Assembly (NCBI RefSeq): GCF_024749285.1
Contig: NZ_CP087196.1
Location: 1,178,001 to 1,242,000, forward strand
Reading direction: 5' to 3'
Source: Pseudomonas sp. B21-015
Lineage (GTDB): Bacteria; Pseudomonadota; Gammaproteobacteria; Pseudomonadales; Pseudomonadaceae
Length of the DNA stretch: 64,000 nucleotides
Shown: positions 52,277-61,167 of the stretch, piece by piece
Layout of the letters: each line of letters starts with the position of its first letter
How positions within the stretch are numbered: the stretch's first letter is position 1
Translations under genes and position numbers: made by a program
Notes under the pieces: model-generated
What the model was told of the DNA's origin: nothing
What the model saw: only the letters and a program-made list of their open reading frames with translations
Database searches by the model: none

Positions 52277-53809
52277 CTATTTCCTCATTGCGTTCGGATT
52301 CGTCGACCGAACAGCCCATTGCTCGGCGGTCTGCTCATCCACCGGTAACGAGAAGCGAAAGGTCGCGCCGCGTCCGGGCACATCGATCAGTTCGATCTCG
52401 CGACCGTGCAATTGCAGGATCCGATGCACGATCCGCAGCCCCAGTCCGCCATCGCGCCTGGCGCCGCCAATGTTGAACGGACGCAGGAACAGACTTTCGC
52501 GCAACTCGGGGGTGATGCCGGGACCGGTGTCGCTCACGGTCACTTCGATAAAAGCCCCCTGAGGGCGGAGGCTCAGCTCGATCTCTCCACCTTGAGGCGT
52601 ATGACGCAGCGCGTTGTCGAACAGGTTGGTCAGCACCCGCTCGATCAATCCCAGATCTGCGCAGGCCGCCGAGACGTTGGGGGCGAAGGTGGCCTTGAGC
52701 TCGACCTGGCGCGCTTCGGCGCTGAGTTCGAATTTCTGAAAGATGTCCTGCACCAGATCGGTCAGGGAGAAGCGCTCCAGCACCGGTTGCACGAAACCGT
52801 GTTCCAGCCGCACCAGTTCCAGCAGTGATTGGGCCAGGCCGCCGACCTTGCGGCTTTGATCCAGGGCGATTCCCAGATAGCGGCGGCGGTCGGCGGGGGA
52901 CAACGTGGCGTCCTTGAGCGACAGGGTTTCCAGGTAACCATGCAGCGAGGCCAGCGGTGTGCGCAGGTCGTGGGAGATGTTCGCCACCAGTTCACGACGC
53001 TCCTGATCCTGACGGGTCAGCGAGCGCCATTGTTCGCCGAGGCGCGCTTGCATCTGCCGGAAGGCGGCGTCGAGTATGGCAATTTCATCGTGGCTGGCGG
53101 CTTTTTCTACCGGCTCTGGCTCTGGCTCGGGCGAGGCGGGCGGCGCCGACGGAACGCCATTGATATCGAACCGGCTGACTTTCTCGGTCAAACGGCGCAA
53201 TGGCCGGGTGATCAGAGCAAATGCCGTAAGGCCTGCAATCAGGCACAGCAACGCCACCAGTCCAATGGACAACAAAGCGGTATTGAGCGCTGCGCTGGTG
53301 GCGCCGCGTTCGGCGAAACGGTCGTGTTCTTCACTGAGCAACACCACATAGAGATAACCTGCCGGTTGACCGTTGACCCGCAATGGCGCGGCGCTGAACA
53401 CCTTGCTGCCATCGGCGCTGCGCGGATCGTCGCCGAGAATCGGCAGGGCCTCGCCTTTGAGCAAACGCTGGATCGGCGCCAGATCGACCTGCTCTCGGCG
53501 TATCCGGCCCTCGGGCGCGGCGCTGCCGACAATTCGGCCTGCGGTGTCCAACAGATAGACCTCGACACTGGGGTTGACCAGCATCAGCTGGCTGAACAAT
53601 TCACGCACGGCATTGGGCATCGGGCCATTGCGGTCCATCAGTACGGTGTCGTGGGCGATGTGTTGCGCCAGATCCCGCGACAACCCCTGCACCACTTCCA
53701 GTTCATGCATCTGGTTGGAACGCACCTGCATCCATACCGAGGTGCCGCAGCACACCAGCAACAGTACGGCGAACACCAGGGACAGGCGTTGAGTCAGGGT
53801 CAGCCTCAT
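52277..53809 (-). CDS. Sensor histidine kinase facing the msrB-dipZ-msrA operon
   Basis: The 510-residue kinase has a first membrane helix (about 8-27), a periplasmic sensor region of about 140 residues, a second helix (about 173-196) and HAMP with an inserted proline/glutamate-rich stretch (PSAPPASPEPEPEPVE). The DHp motif is VANISHDLRTPLASLHGYLETL, and the ATP domain contains NLFDNALRHT and DTGPGITPELRESLF. The ATG at 53809 overlaps the regulator stop (ATGA), so the pair is translationally coupled. By position it probably controls the divergent periplasmic methionine sulfoxide repair genes. The signal is unknown. Confidence 0.9.
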   Translation of the reverse strand: MRLTLTQRLSLVFAVLLLVCCGTSVWMQVRSNQMHELEVVQGLSRDLAQHIAHDTVLMDRNGPMPNAVRELFSQLMLVNPSVEVYLLDTAGRIVGSAAPEGRIRREQVDLAPIQRLLKGEALPILGDDPRSADGSKVFSAAPLRVNGQPAGYLYVVLLSEEHDRFAERGATSAALNTALLSIGLVALLCLIAGLTAFALITRPLRRLTEKVSRFDINGVPSAPPASPEPEPEPVEKAASHDEIAILDAAFRQMQARLGEQWRSLTRQDQERRELVANISHDLRTPLASLHGYLETLSLKDATLSPADRRRYLGIALDQSRKVGGLAQSLLELVRLEHGFVQPVLERFSLTDLVQDIFQKFELSAEARQVELKATFAPNVSAACADLGLIERVLTNLFDNALRHTPQGGEIELSLRPQGAFIEVTVSDTGPGITPELRESLFLRPFNIGGARRDGGLGLRIVHRILQLHGREIELIDVPGRGATFRFSLPVDEQTAEQWAVRSTNPNAMRK

Positions 53810-54522
53810 GGCTGCTCTCCGCTTGCTGCGAATTTGTAGCCACGACCCCACACCGTGAGGATGCGCGCCGGTTGCGCCGGATCGCCCTCAATCTTCGCCC
53901 GCAAGCGGTTGATGTGGGTGTTGACCGTATGTTCGTAGCCTTCGTGACTGTAGCCCCATACCGCGTTGAGCAGGTCCATGCGCGAGAAGACCTTGCCGGG
54001 CTGGCGGACGAAGAAGTACAGCAGGTCGAACTCCCGTGGCGTGAGGTCAAGACGCCGGCCGTCGAGGGAGACTTCACGGGTGATCGGGTCGATGGACAGG
54101 CCATCGCTGATCAGGCTGCCGGCATCCATTTTCAGGTTGCGGGCCATGGCGTCGACCCGTCGCAGCAGTGCCTTGACCCGTGCCACCAGCTCGAGCATGG
54201 AAAAGGGTTTGGCCAGGTAATCGTCGGCGCCCAGCTCCAGCCCCAGAATCCGATGGACTTCGCTGGAGCGCGCACTGGTGATGATGATCGGGGTGTAGCG
54301 GGCCATGGCCCGGGCACGGCGGCAGATTTCCAGGCCGTCGACGCCAGGCAGCATCAGGTCGAGGATCAGTGCGTCCCAGCTTCCTTGCTGCAGCAGTCGC
54401 ATGCCCTCATCGCCGTCGGCGCAGTGCACCACCTCGAACTGCTCATCGCGAAGATGAAGGCAGATAAGGTCGGCGATATGCAGGTCGTCCTCGACCACCA
54501 GGACGCGTTTGGTCTGTTCCAT
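53806..54522 (-). CDS. OmpR-family response regulator, partner of the kinase at 52.3-53.8 kb
   Basis: The 238-residue regulator has a receiver (KRVLVVEDDLHIADLICLHL; phospho-acceptor Asp in ALILDLMLPGVDGLE; YLAKPFSMLELVARV). Its winged-helix domain contains LDLTPREFDLLYFFVRQPGKVFSRMDLLNAVWGY and HINRLRAKI. The ATG at 54522 gives MEQTKRVLVVEDD; an 11-codon upstream extension is unlikely. Divergence from msrB across about 150 bases suggests that it binds there. The layout parallels HprRS, which controls a periplasmic methionine sulfoxide reductase in E. coli, but orthology is not shown. Confidence 0.9.
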   Translation of the reverse strand: MEQTKRVLVVEDDLHIADLICLHLRDEQFEVVHCADGDEGMRLLQQGSWDALILDLMLPGVDGLEICRRARAMARYTPIIITSARSSEVHRILGLELGADDYLAKPFSMLELVARVKALLRRVDAMARNLKMDAGSLISDGLSIDPITREVSLDGRRLDLTPREFDLLYFFVRQPGKVFSRMDLLNAVWGYSHEGYEHTVNTHINRLRAKIEGDPAQPARILTVWGRGYKFAASGEQP

Positions 54523-54675
54523 GGAGCTCGATCCTTTGTGACGCAATGAACACATTGTGCGGGTTTTCCTGAGGCTGAGTTATCACGAATTGTTTAACTC
54601 CTCGTGAGGATTTGGCGATCAACTCAAGCCTAGGCTGTGTTCCATGCAAGGCACCTGGCATTTTGGAGAAGGCCC
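54523..54675. promoter_or_regulatory. Divergent regulatory region, two-component pair versus msrB
   Basis: This 153-base gap must hold promoters for both directions. It contains the palindrome TCCTCGTGAGGA (54599-54610) roughly midway and an AT-rich stretch beside it. Hexamers are not clear enough to assign. Confidence 0.45.
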
Positions 54676-55191
54676 ATGTTTTCACGGCGACAGTTTCTCG
54701 TAGCAAGCGGCGGGCTAGGGGCTGCAGCCCTGGTGATCGGTGTATTGCCAAAATTTTCCGCAAGCGTCGCGTTGGTCGATGAAGCCCGCGCACAGGAGGT
54801 TTTCGAGGTGACTCACAGCGACAGCGAATGGCGCGCCCTGCTCAGCGCCGAGCAGTACGAAATACTGCGCGAAGAGGGCACCGAACGGGCCTATAGCAGC
54901 CCGCTGAACAACGAGCACCGCAAGGGCGTTTTTGCCTGCGCCGGTTGTGATCTGTCGTTGTTTTCTTCCGACACCAAGTTCGACAGTCGTACCGGCTGGC
55001 CGAGTTTCTGGGTTCCCCTGGACAACGCGGTGGCCACCCGACAGGACCGCTCCTTCGGTGTATTGCGCGAAGAGGTGCACTGTCGTCGTTGCGGCGGTCA
55101 TCTGGGGCATGTTTTCGAGGACGGGCCAAAGCCCACCGGTCTGCGTTACTGCATGAACGGCCTGGCGCTGACCTTCAAGCCACAGGCGTGA
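54676..55191 (+). CDS. msrB: Exported peptide-methionine (R)-S-oxide reductase MsrB
   Basis: MsrB reduces the R epimer of methionine sulfoxide in proteins. The 171-residue precursor starts with a twin-arginine signal (MFSRRQFLVASGGLG, hydrophobic to about residue 25), so this copy acts outside the cytoplasm. The structural zinc pairs are CAGC (88-91) and CRRC (136-139). The catalytic Cys is C159 in RYCMNGLALTF. The ATG at 54676 follows TGGAGAAGGCCC; a 13-codon extension upstream would hide the Tat motif. It heads the operon with dipZ and msrA. Confidence 0.94.
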   Translation: MFSRRQFLVASGGLGAAALVIGVLPKFSASVALVDEARAQEVFEVTHSDSEWRALLSAEQYEILREEGTERAYSSPLNNEHRKGVFACAGCDLSLFSSDTKFDSRTGWPSFWVPLDNAVATRQDRSFGVLREEVHCRRCGGHLGHVFEDGPKPTGLRYCMNGLALTFKPQA

Positions 55192-55219
55192 TTCATGGGC
55201 ACTTCCTTTCACTCACTTC

Positions 55220-57043
55220 ATGCAGGTCGACGTTATGTGGCTTCTGGTCCTCGCTTATCTCGGTGGTGTGCTGACGATTGTCAGCCCGTGCATTTTGCCG
55301 GTATTGCCCTTTGTCTTCGCTCGCACCGGGCAGCCGTTTATGAAGAGTGGCTTGCCGTTGCTGGCGGGGATGGCGCTGACCTTCGCGCTCGTCGCCTCGT
55401 TGGCGGCGGTGGGCGGCGGTTGGGTGGTGCAAGTCAATCAGTACGGTCGCTGGCTCGCGTTGCTGTTCGTTGCACTGTTCGGGTTGACGCTGTTGCTGCC
55501 GCGGGTGGCCGAACGCCTGACGCGTCCATTGGTGGCGGCCGGCGGTCGGCTGTCGGAAGCCGCTGGCGCCGATGCCCGGCCGCGTCCCGGCGCTTCATTC
55601 CTGATCGGCGTCGCCACGGGCCTGCTCTGGGCACCCTGCGCCGGGCCGATTCTGGGTTTACTGCTGACCGGCGCTGCGCTGCAAGGGGCAAGCATCGCGA
55701 CCACCCTGTTGTTACTGGCTTACGCGGGCGGTGCCGCAACTTCTCTCGCCGCGGCACTGCTGCTGGGCGGTAAAGTCTTCGCCGCGATGAAGCGCTCGAT
55801 AGGCGCAGGCGAGTGGCTACGTCGTGGCCTGGGCGCAGCGATGCTGGTCGGTGTGGTGGCGATTGCCCTGGGGCTGGACACCGGGATTCTGGCGCGGGTT
55901 TCGACGGCGTCCACCGGCGGCATCGAGCAGGTGCTGGTTGACCGATTGGCCAGTAAGACACCGGCCAACAGCGGGACGATGATGGCGCAGATTCCACGGG
56001 CCGGCGATCAACCCGCCGGCAGCATGATGGCCGCTGGCGACGCGATGAAAGTGACCGCGAAGGCGCCGAACGCACTGCCGATTGAGGGCAACCTTCCATC
56101 GCTGGACGGCGCTGTGCAATGGCTCAACTCGCCCCCACTCACCGCCCAGGCGTTGAAGGGCAAGGTTGTGCTGGTGGATTTCTGGACTTACTCCTGCATC
56201 AACTGCCTGCGCACCCTGCCGTATGTGAAGGCCTGGGCCGAGAAGTATCGTGATCAGGGTTTGGTGGTGATCGGTGTCCATGCGCCCGAGTTTGCTTTCG
56301 AACGGGATGTCGGCAATGTCACCAGCGCCATGAAGGGCCTGGGCATCACCTACCCGGTGGCAATCGATAACGACTACAGGATCTGGCGTGCTTTCAACAA
56401 TCAATACTGGCCGGCTCACTACTTTGCCGATGCTCAGGGGCGCATTCGTTATCACCACTTCGGTGAAGGCGAGTACGCCGAATCGGAGCGAGTGATTCAG
56501 CAACTGCTGCGTGAGGCAGGCGCCGTGAAAGTCGCGGACGGACTGATCAATGCCAATGCCCAGGGTGTTCAACTCGCCCCGGACATGAATGAAGTGCAAT
56601 CGCCCGAAACCTATGTCGGCTACCGGCGGGCGGAGCATTTCGCCCCTGAAGCCGGCTTGGTGCCGGACAAGGTGGCGGTCTATAGCCCACCTTCACAACT
56701 GACCCTCAATGACTGGAGCCTGGACGGCCAATGGACTGTCGGTCCGGAGCGGGCCGTCTCAAGCGCGCCGGCCAGTCGCATCGTTTATCGCTTTCACGCT
56801 CGCGATTTGCACTTGGTGTTGGGCCCCGGTGCTGACGGTAAACCGGTACGCTTCAAAGTGTTGATCGATGGAAAGCCCCCCGGAGATGCCCACGGTATCG
56901 ACGTCGCGCCCGATGGCAGCGGCAGCGTCACCGAGCAGCGGTTGTATCAACTGGTACGCCAGACCGCAGGCGTAACGGAGCGGACATTCAGCATCGAGTT
57001 TCTCGATCCCGGTGTGTCGGCGTATGCATTCACGTTTGGTTGA
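55220..57043 (+). CDS. dipZ: DipZ-type fusion: CcdA-like electron transporter with periplasmic thioredoxin domain
   Basis: The 607-residue protein should carry electrons from cytoplasmic thioredoxin across the membrane. Its N-terminal part (about 1-235) is a CcdA/DsbD-beta-like domain with the membrane cysteines C24 (SPCILPVLPF) and C140 (WAPCAGPILG). A TlpA/thioredoxin-like domain (about 285-440) with active site CINC (326-329) follows. The C-terminal jelly-roll-like domain (about 470-607) is also found in mycobacterial DipZ. Between exported msrB and msrA it is the obvious reductant supply for both. It ends just before msrA. Confidence 0.9.
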   Translation: MQVDVMWLLVLAYLGGVLTIVSPCILPVLPFVFARTGQPFMKSGLPLLAGMALTFALVASLAAVGGGWVVQVNQYGRWLALLFVALFGLTLLLPRVAERLTRPLVAAGGRLSEAAGADARPRPGASFLIGVATGLLWAPCAGPILGLLLTGAALQGASIATTLLLLAYAGGAATSLAAALLLGGKVFAAMKRSIGAGEWLRRGLGAAMLVGVVAIALGLDTGILARVSTASTGGIEQVLVDRLASKTPANSGTMMAQIPRAGDQPAGSMMAAGDAMKVTAKAPNALPIEGNLPSLDGAVQWLNSPPLTAQALKGKVVLVDFWTYSCINCLRTLPYVKAWAEKYRDQGLVVIGVHAPEFAFERDVGNVTSAMKGLGITYPVAIDNDYRIWRAFNNQYWPAHYFADAQGRIRYHHFGEGEYAESERVIQQLLREAGAVKVADGLINANAQGVQLAPDMNEVQSPETYVGYRRAEHFAPEAGLVPDKVAVYSPPSQLTLNDWSLDGQWTVGPERAVSSAPASRIVYRFHARDLHLVLGPGADGKPVRFKVLIDGKPPGDAHGIDVAPDGSGSVTEQRLYQLVRQTAGVTERTFSIEFLDPGVSAYAFTFG

Positions 57044-57071
57044 TAGCCCCCATTCATTCAGGAGACAGCCC

Positions 57072-57779
57072 ATGAAAACTCCATTCAACTGGCGTCGCAC
57101 CTTGCTGGGTCTGGCCGCCGCTGGCGTTATCGGTCAGTGCTCTGCGTTCTCTTTCGCAGGCGTCGAAGAGGCGGTCATCATTCCTGCGCCGACGCTCGAC
57201 GAAACCACCCAGGCGCACAGCGAAACGGCGGTTTTTGCCGGCGGTTGCTTCTGGGGCGTCCAAGGCGTGTTCCAGCATGTCAAAGGGGTGAAAAATGCGG
57301 TTTCCGGTTATGCCGGTGGCGCAGCCAACACCGCTCAATACGAGCGGGTCAGTAAGGGGGACACTGGCCATGCGGAGGCCGTCGAAGTGACCTTCGATCC
57401 CGCTCAGGTCAGTTACGGAACCTTGTTGCAGATCTATTTTTCGGTGGCCCACAACCCCACCGAACTCAACCGTCAGGGCCCGGACAGCGGCACTCAGTAT
57501 CGGTCGGCGCTATTCCCGAAAAGCACCGGGCAGCAACGCGTCGCCCAGGCCTACATCACCCAGCTCGACGCTGCCCACGCGTTCAATAAACCGATTGTCA
57601 CCAAGCTGGAAAGCTACAACGGTTTCTACCCGGCGGAGGAGGAGCACCAGGACTTCCTGACCGAGCATCCGACGTACCCCTACATCGTGATCAATGACCT
57701 GCCGAAAGTGTCGCAGTTGAAGCAACTGTATCCGGATCGGTATCAGGAAAAACCAGTGTTGGTGAAAGCGGGAATGTAG
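57072..57779 (+). CDS. msrA: Exported peptide-methionine (S)-S-oxide reductase MsrA
   Basis: MsrA reduces the S epimer of methionine sulfoxide. The 235-residue precursor has an N-terminal export signal with a twin-arginine-like motif (NWRRTLLGLAAAG). The catalytic motif is GGCFWGVQGVFQHVKGV with C59, and GYAGGAANTAQYERVSKGDTGHAEAVEV, PDSGTQYRSALF and the C-terminal YNGFYPAEEEHQDF are family signatures. A start further upstream (57012) lies inside dipZ and lacks a signal. AGGAGACAGCCC is the ribosome binding site. Complementary to MsrB, it completes a two-epimer repair set. Confidence 0.94.
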   Translation: MKTPFNWRRTLLGLAAAGVIGQCSAFSFAGVEEAVIIPAPTLDETTQAHSETAVFAGGCFWGVQGVFQHVKGVKNAVSGYAGGAANTAQYERVSKGDTGHAEAVEVTFDPAQVSYGTLLQIYFSVAHNPTELNRQGPDSGTQYRSALFPKSTGQQRVAQAYITQLDAAHAFNKPIVTKLESYNGFYPAEEEHQDFLTEHPTYPYIVINDLPKVSQLKQLYPDRYQEKPVLVKAGM

Positions 57780-57806
57780 GCAGGTGGCTGACAGGACGGA
57801 GTCGCC

Positions 57807-58823
57807 TCACCCCGAAATCAGATTCTTGCCCGCGATTTTCGACCGATACAACGCCTGATCAGCCCTGGCCAGCAACCCGGTCTGTTGTTCTTCTTCAAAG
57901 CGTTGCACCACGCCAAAACTCATGGTCACTTGATAGTCCCCGACCGGCAGCAGGCTCGCCAGGCCATGACGGATTCTTTCAGCGAGTGACCTGGCGTCGG
58001 CCAACGAGGTATTGGGCAGGATCAGGATGAATTCGTCACCACCCCAACGCGCCAACAGATCGCCTTCGCGCACGCAGTGTTTCACGCTCTCGATCACCTG
58101 CACCAACGCCGCATCACCCAGGGCGTGGCCGTAGTGATCGTTGATGTTTTTGAAGTCATCGATGTCCATGGCGATCAGTGACAGAGGCTGACGAAAGCGT
58201 TGGGCGCGATCGCATTCCTGGGGCAGGGCTTTTTCCAGACGATAGCGATTGGCGATGGCGGTCAGTACATCGGTTTCCGCCAGTTTGCGATTTTCTTCGA
58301 GTTGAATCTGTAACTGCTGATTGACCCGGGACAACTCTCGGGTGCGTTCTTCGACGATGGCTTCGAGGGATTGATTGCGCCGCTCCATTTCTTCGAACAG
58401 GCGTTTCTTGTCTTCGATGCTGCGATGCGCGCCGACCATTCGCGCCACCGAACCGTCGGCATTACGTGCCAGCACGTAGCCGCGATCTTCGATCCAGGTG
58501 TAAGTGCCATCGCGCATGCGGCAGCGATACTCGGCCTGATAACCGGGAGCGCGCTGATCCAGGTAGTCATCAAACAACGCCATGACCCGCGAATAATCGT
58601 CGGGGTGGATCACGTTTTCCCAGGTCAACACGTTGTTATCCAGGGAGTGAGGCGTATAGCCAAGCATCTCGTACCACCCGGGGTTGCGGTAGACGAACCC
58701 GGTGTTGGCGTTCCAGTCCCAGATACCATCGCTGACCAGTTCCAGAATGGTGTGCAGCATGTCTTCGTTAAAATTTGACAGATCGAACTTCAACGGCTCG
58801 ATATTCGATGCCTCACCCATCAT
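57807..58823 (-). CDS. PAS-GGDEF diguanylate cyclase (soluble)
   Basis: The 338-residue protein has an N-terminal PAS fold with PAC (about 20-140: LELVSDGIWDWNANTGFVYRNPGWYEMLGY and YRCRMRDGTYTWIEDRGYVLARN), a coiled-coil signalling helix (about 140-180) and a GGDEF domain. The active-site loop is GGDEF in LLARWGGDEFILIL, and the inhibitory RxxD (REGD) is five residues before it. No membrane helix is present. The ligand or cofactor of the PAS domain is unknown. It lies alone, convergent with msrA, 27 bases from its stop. Two ATGs (58823, 58820) are possible. Confidence 0.92.
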   Translation of the reverse strand: MMGEASNIEPLKFDLSNFNEDMLHTILELVSDGIWDWNANTGFVYRNPGWYEMLGYTPHSLDNNVLTWENVIHPDDYSRVMALFDDYLDQRAPGYQAEYRCRMRDGTYTWIEDRGYVLARNADGSVARMVGAHRSIEDKKRLFEEMERRNQSLEAIVEERTRELSRVNQQLQIQLEENRKLAETDVLTAIANRYRLEKALPQECDRAQRFRQPLSLIAMDIDDFKNINDHYGHALGDAALVQVIESVKHCVREGDLLARWGGDEFILILPNTSLADARSLAERIRHGLASLLPVGDYQVTMSFGVVQRFEEEQQTGLLARADQALYRSKIAGKNLISG

Positions 58824-58895
58824 CGGTCTCCCTGCCGTCCTGATATCAACGTGACTCGTCAGTCGGGGAGATTAATTCATGGTGTATTGCCCCGG

Positions 58896-59807
58896 CTAGT
58901 GCTTGCCCCACCACTGCAGTGCAAAGTCGACGAAGCTGCGCAATTTCGGCAAACGGTAGCGGTCCTGGGCGTACACCAGGTTCATCGGCCGACTTGGTAG
59001 TTGGTAGTCCTGCATCAAGGCCACCAGTTTTCCGTCCCGAAGGTCCTGCTCCACCAACGCATCGGGCACCATCACGATGCCCATGCCGGTTCGCGCCGCT
59101 TGATGCAGCCCCGCCGAGCTGTTGATCAGCATCGGCCCACTGACCGCCACCATGACTTCACCTTCGGGGCCCTTCAGACGCCATTGTTTGGCTACCGAGT
59201 GCCAGTCATCTCCGGCCGGGTAGGCGAAAGCCAGGCAGTCATGGTGTTGCAGGTCGGCGGGTTTTTCCGGTGTGCCTCGACGCTCCAGATAATCCTTCGA
59301 TGCGCACAGGGTCATCGTGTAGTCGATGAGCGGGCGAGAAATCATGTTGGACAGCTCGGTAGTGCCCAGACGAATCGCCACGTCGAAACCGTTGTCGAGC
59401 AAGTCCAGGCGCTGGTTGGTCAAAACGACGTCGAGTTTGACTTGCGGACAGCGCAGGGTGAACTCGCTTAAGGCTGGCGCCAGCCGTTCGGTGCCGAAGG
59501 TCAGCGGCGCGGTGATGCGCAGAGTGCCGCTCGGTTCGTCGAGGGTCTGTTCGGCCAGGCGTTCGGAATCGGCCACCAGCCCCAGCACTTCGAGACACCG
59601 CTGATAGTACGCCGTGCCGAATTCCGTCAAACGTTGACGCCGTGTCGTACGGTTGAGCAGGCGCACACCCAGTCGTTGCTCCAGAGCCCGCAGGTGATTG
59701 CCGACCATGGTCGTGGACATTTCGCACTGCAAAGCGGCGGCGGTCATACTGCCGGCTTCCACCACCTTTACGTAAACGGTCATTGCCTGGAATAAATCCA
59801 TTATCAA
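58896..59807 (-). CDS. LysR-family transcriptional regulator
   Basis: The 303-residue regulator has an N-terminal winged HTH (MDLFQAMTVYVKVVEAGSMTAAALQCEMSTTMVGNHLRALEQRLGVRLLNRTTRRQRLTEFG in outline, residues 3-65). A substrate-binding domain follows (about 90-300: GTLRITAPLTFGTERLAPALSEF). It belongs to the large CrgA/DsdC-like group. It diverges from the aminotransferase at 59904 across about 100 bases and, as usual for LysR, may control it. The start could also be the ATG at 59801. The effector is unknown. Confidence 0.9.
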   Translation of the reverse strand: MIMDLFQAMTVYVKVVEAGSMTAAALQCEMSTTMVGNHLRALEQRLGVRLLNRTTRRQRLTEFGTAYYQRCLEVLGLVADSERLAEQTLDEPSGTLRITAPLTFGTERLAPALSEFTLRCPQVKLDVVLTNQRLDLLDNGFDVAIRLGTTELSNMISRPLIDYTMTLCASKDYLERRGTPEKPADLQHHDCLAFAYPAGDDWHSVAKQWRLKGPEGEVMVAVSGPMLINSSAGLHQAARTGMGIVMVPDALVEQDLRDGKLVALMQDYQLPSRPMNLVYAQDRYRLPKLRSFVDFALQWWGKH

Positions 59808-59903
59808 GCCCAGCTTTAAAATGATTGAAGTGTTGCAATGTTTATCCAGCTCAGGTGGCTAACCATACTGCAAAAACACCGACTATTGATGGAGCTTGAT
59901 GTC

Positions 59904-61079
59904 ATGACCGCCACCTGCCTGATGAGCACTTACCAACCCTTGGCCCTGAGTTTCAGTAAAGGCCTGGGCACGCGCCTGTGGGACCAGGCCGGTCGTGAAT
60001 ACCTGGATGCGGTGGCGGGGGTGGCGGTGACCAACGTTGGCCATTCCCACCCGCGAATCGTGTCGGCCATCAGCGAACAGGCCGGCCTGCTGCTGCACAC
60101 CTCCAATATGTACAGCATCGACTGGCAACAGCGGCTGGCGCAGAAACTGGTTCAACTGTCGGGCATGGAGCGGGCGTTCTTCAACAACTCCGGCGCCGAA
60201 GCCAATGAAACCGCGCTGAAACTTGCGCGGCTTTACGGCTGGCACAAAGGCATCGAGCAGCCGCTGGTAGTGGTCATGGAGAATGCTTTCCACGGCCGGA
60301 CCCTCGGCACCTTGTCGGCCAGCGATGGCCCGGCGGTGCGCCTGGGGTTTAACGAATTGCCGGGGGATTTCATCAAAGTGCCGTTCGGCGACCTCGCCGC
60401 CCTGAAGAAGGCGCAGAAAGCCCACGGCTCGCGCATCGTAGCGATACTGATGGAACCGATTCAGGGCGAAAGCGGTGTGCAAGTGGCGCCGCCCGGTTAT
60501 CTCAAAGCGGTGCGCGAACTCTGCGACCGGCGCGCCTGGTTAATGATGCTTGACGAAATCCAGACCGGCATCGGCCGTACCGGCCAGTGGTTTGCCTTCC
60601 AGCACGAAGGCATCGTTCCGGATGTCATGACTCTGGCCAAAGGCCTGGGCAATGGAGTGCCCATTGGTGCCTGTCTGGCTCGGGGCAGAGCCGCGGATTT
60701 GTTCACGCCCGGCAGTCATGGCAGCACGTTCGGCGGCAATCCGCTGGCGTGCCGGGTGGGTTGCACCGTGTTGGAGATCATCGAGGAACAAGGCCTGTTG
60801 GAAAACGCCAGACTTCAGGGTGAGCGTCTGCTTGCCAGATTGCGCATCGAATTGGCCGACGACCCGAATGTCCTGGCGATCCGTGGCCAGGGCTTGATGA
60901 TCGGTATCGAACTCGTCCAACCGATCCGCGACCTGACCCTGATTGCCGCACGGGATCACGGCTTGCTGATCAACGTGACACGGGGCAAGACCATTCGCCT
61001 GTTGCCACCGCTGACAATTGATGAGCGGGAAGTGGAGATGATTGTCAGAGGGGTTTGCCGGGCGGTGAGCGCGGTCTGA
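59904..61079 (+). CDS. Class III PLP aminotransferase, acetylornithine-aminotransferase-like
   Basis: The 391-residue enzyme has the ArgD-type fold: [21 protein letters not shown] near residues 34-54, [21 protein letters not shown] near 92-112 and [27 protein letters not shown] holds the PLP-binding Asp, [14 protein letters not shown] the Schiff-base Lys, and [17 protein letters not shown] follows. ArgD exchanges the amino group of N-acetylornithine or succinyl-diaminopimelate with 2-oxoglutarate. This may be an alternative copy with a catabolic role, since a LysR regulator diverges from it. The ATG at 59904 follows GGAG by nine bases. Confidence 0.9.
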   Translation: MTATCLMSTYQPLALSFSKGLGTRLWDQAGREYLDAVAGVAVTNVGHSHPRIVSAISEQAGLLLHTSNMYSIDWQQRLAQKLVQLSGMERAFFNNSGAEANETALKLARLYGWHKGIEQPLVVVMENAFHGRTLGTLSASDGPAVRLGFNELPGDFIKVPFGDLAALKKAQKAHGSRIVAILMEPIQGESGVQVAPPGYLKAVRELCDRRAWLMMLDEIQTGIGRTGQWFAFQHEGIVPDVMTLAKGLGNGVPIGACLARGRAADLFTPGSHGSTFGGNPLACRVGCTVLEIIEEQGLLENARLQGERLLARLRIELADDPNVLAIRGQGLMIGIELVQPIRDLTLIAARDHGLLINVTRGKTIRLLPPLTIDEREVEMIVRGVCRAVSAV

Positions 61080-61106
61080 CTTCTCCTGGATGTACGCCGT
61101 TCCCCC

Positions 61107-61133
61107 GTAGGAGCTGCCGCGGGCTGCTCCTAC
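61107..61133. repeat. Small REP-like palindrome (GTAGGAGC type)
   Basis: GTAGGAGC (61107-61114) and GCTCCTAC (61126-61133) flank TGCCGCGGGCT. It is the twin of the element at 5184-5210 and lies between the convergent aminotransferase and kinase genes. Confidence 0.7.
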
Positions 61134-61167
61134 AGAATCGGTGTCTCGTATAGGATGGTGGGGACGA

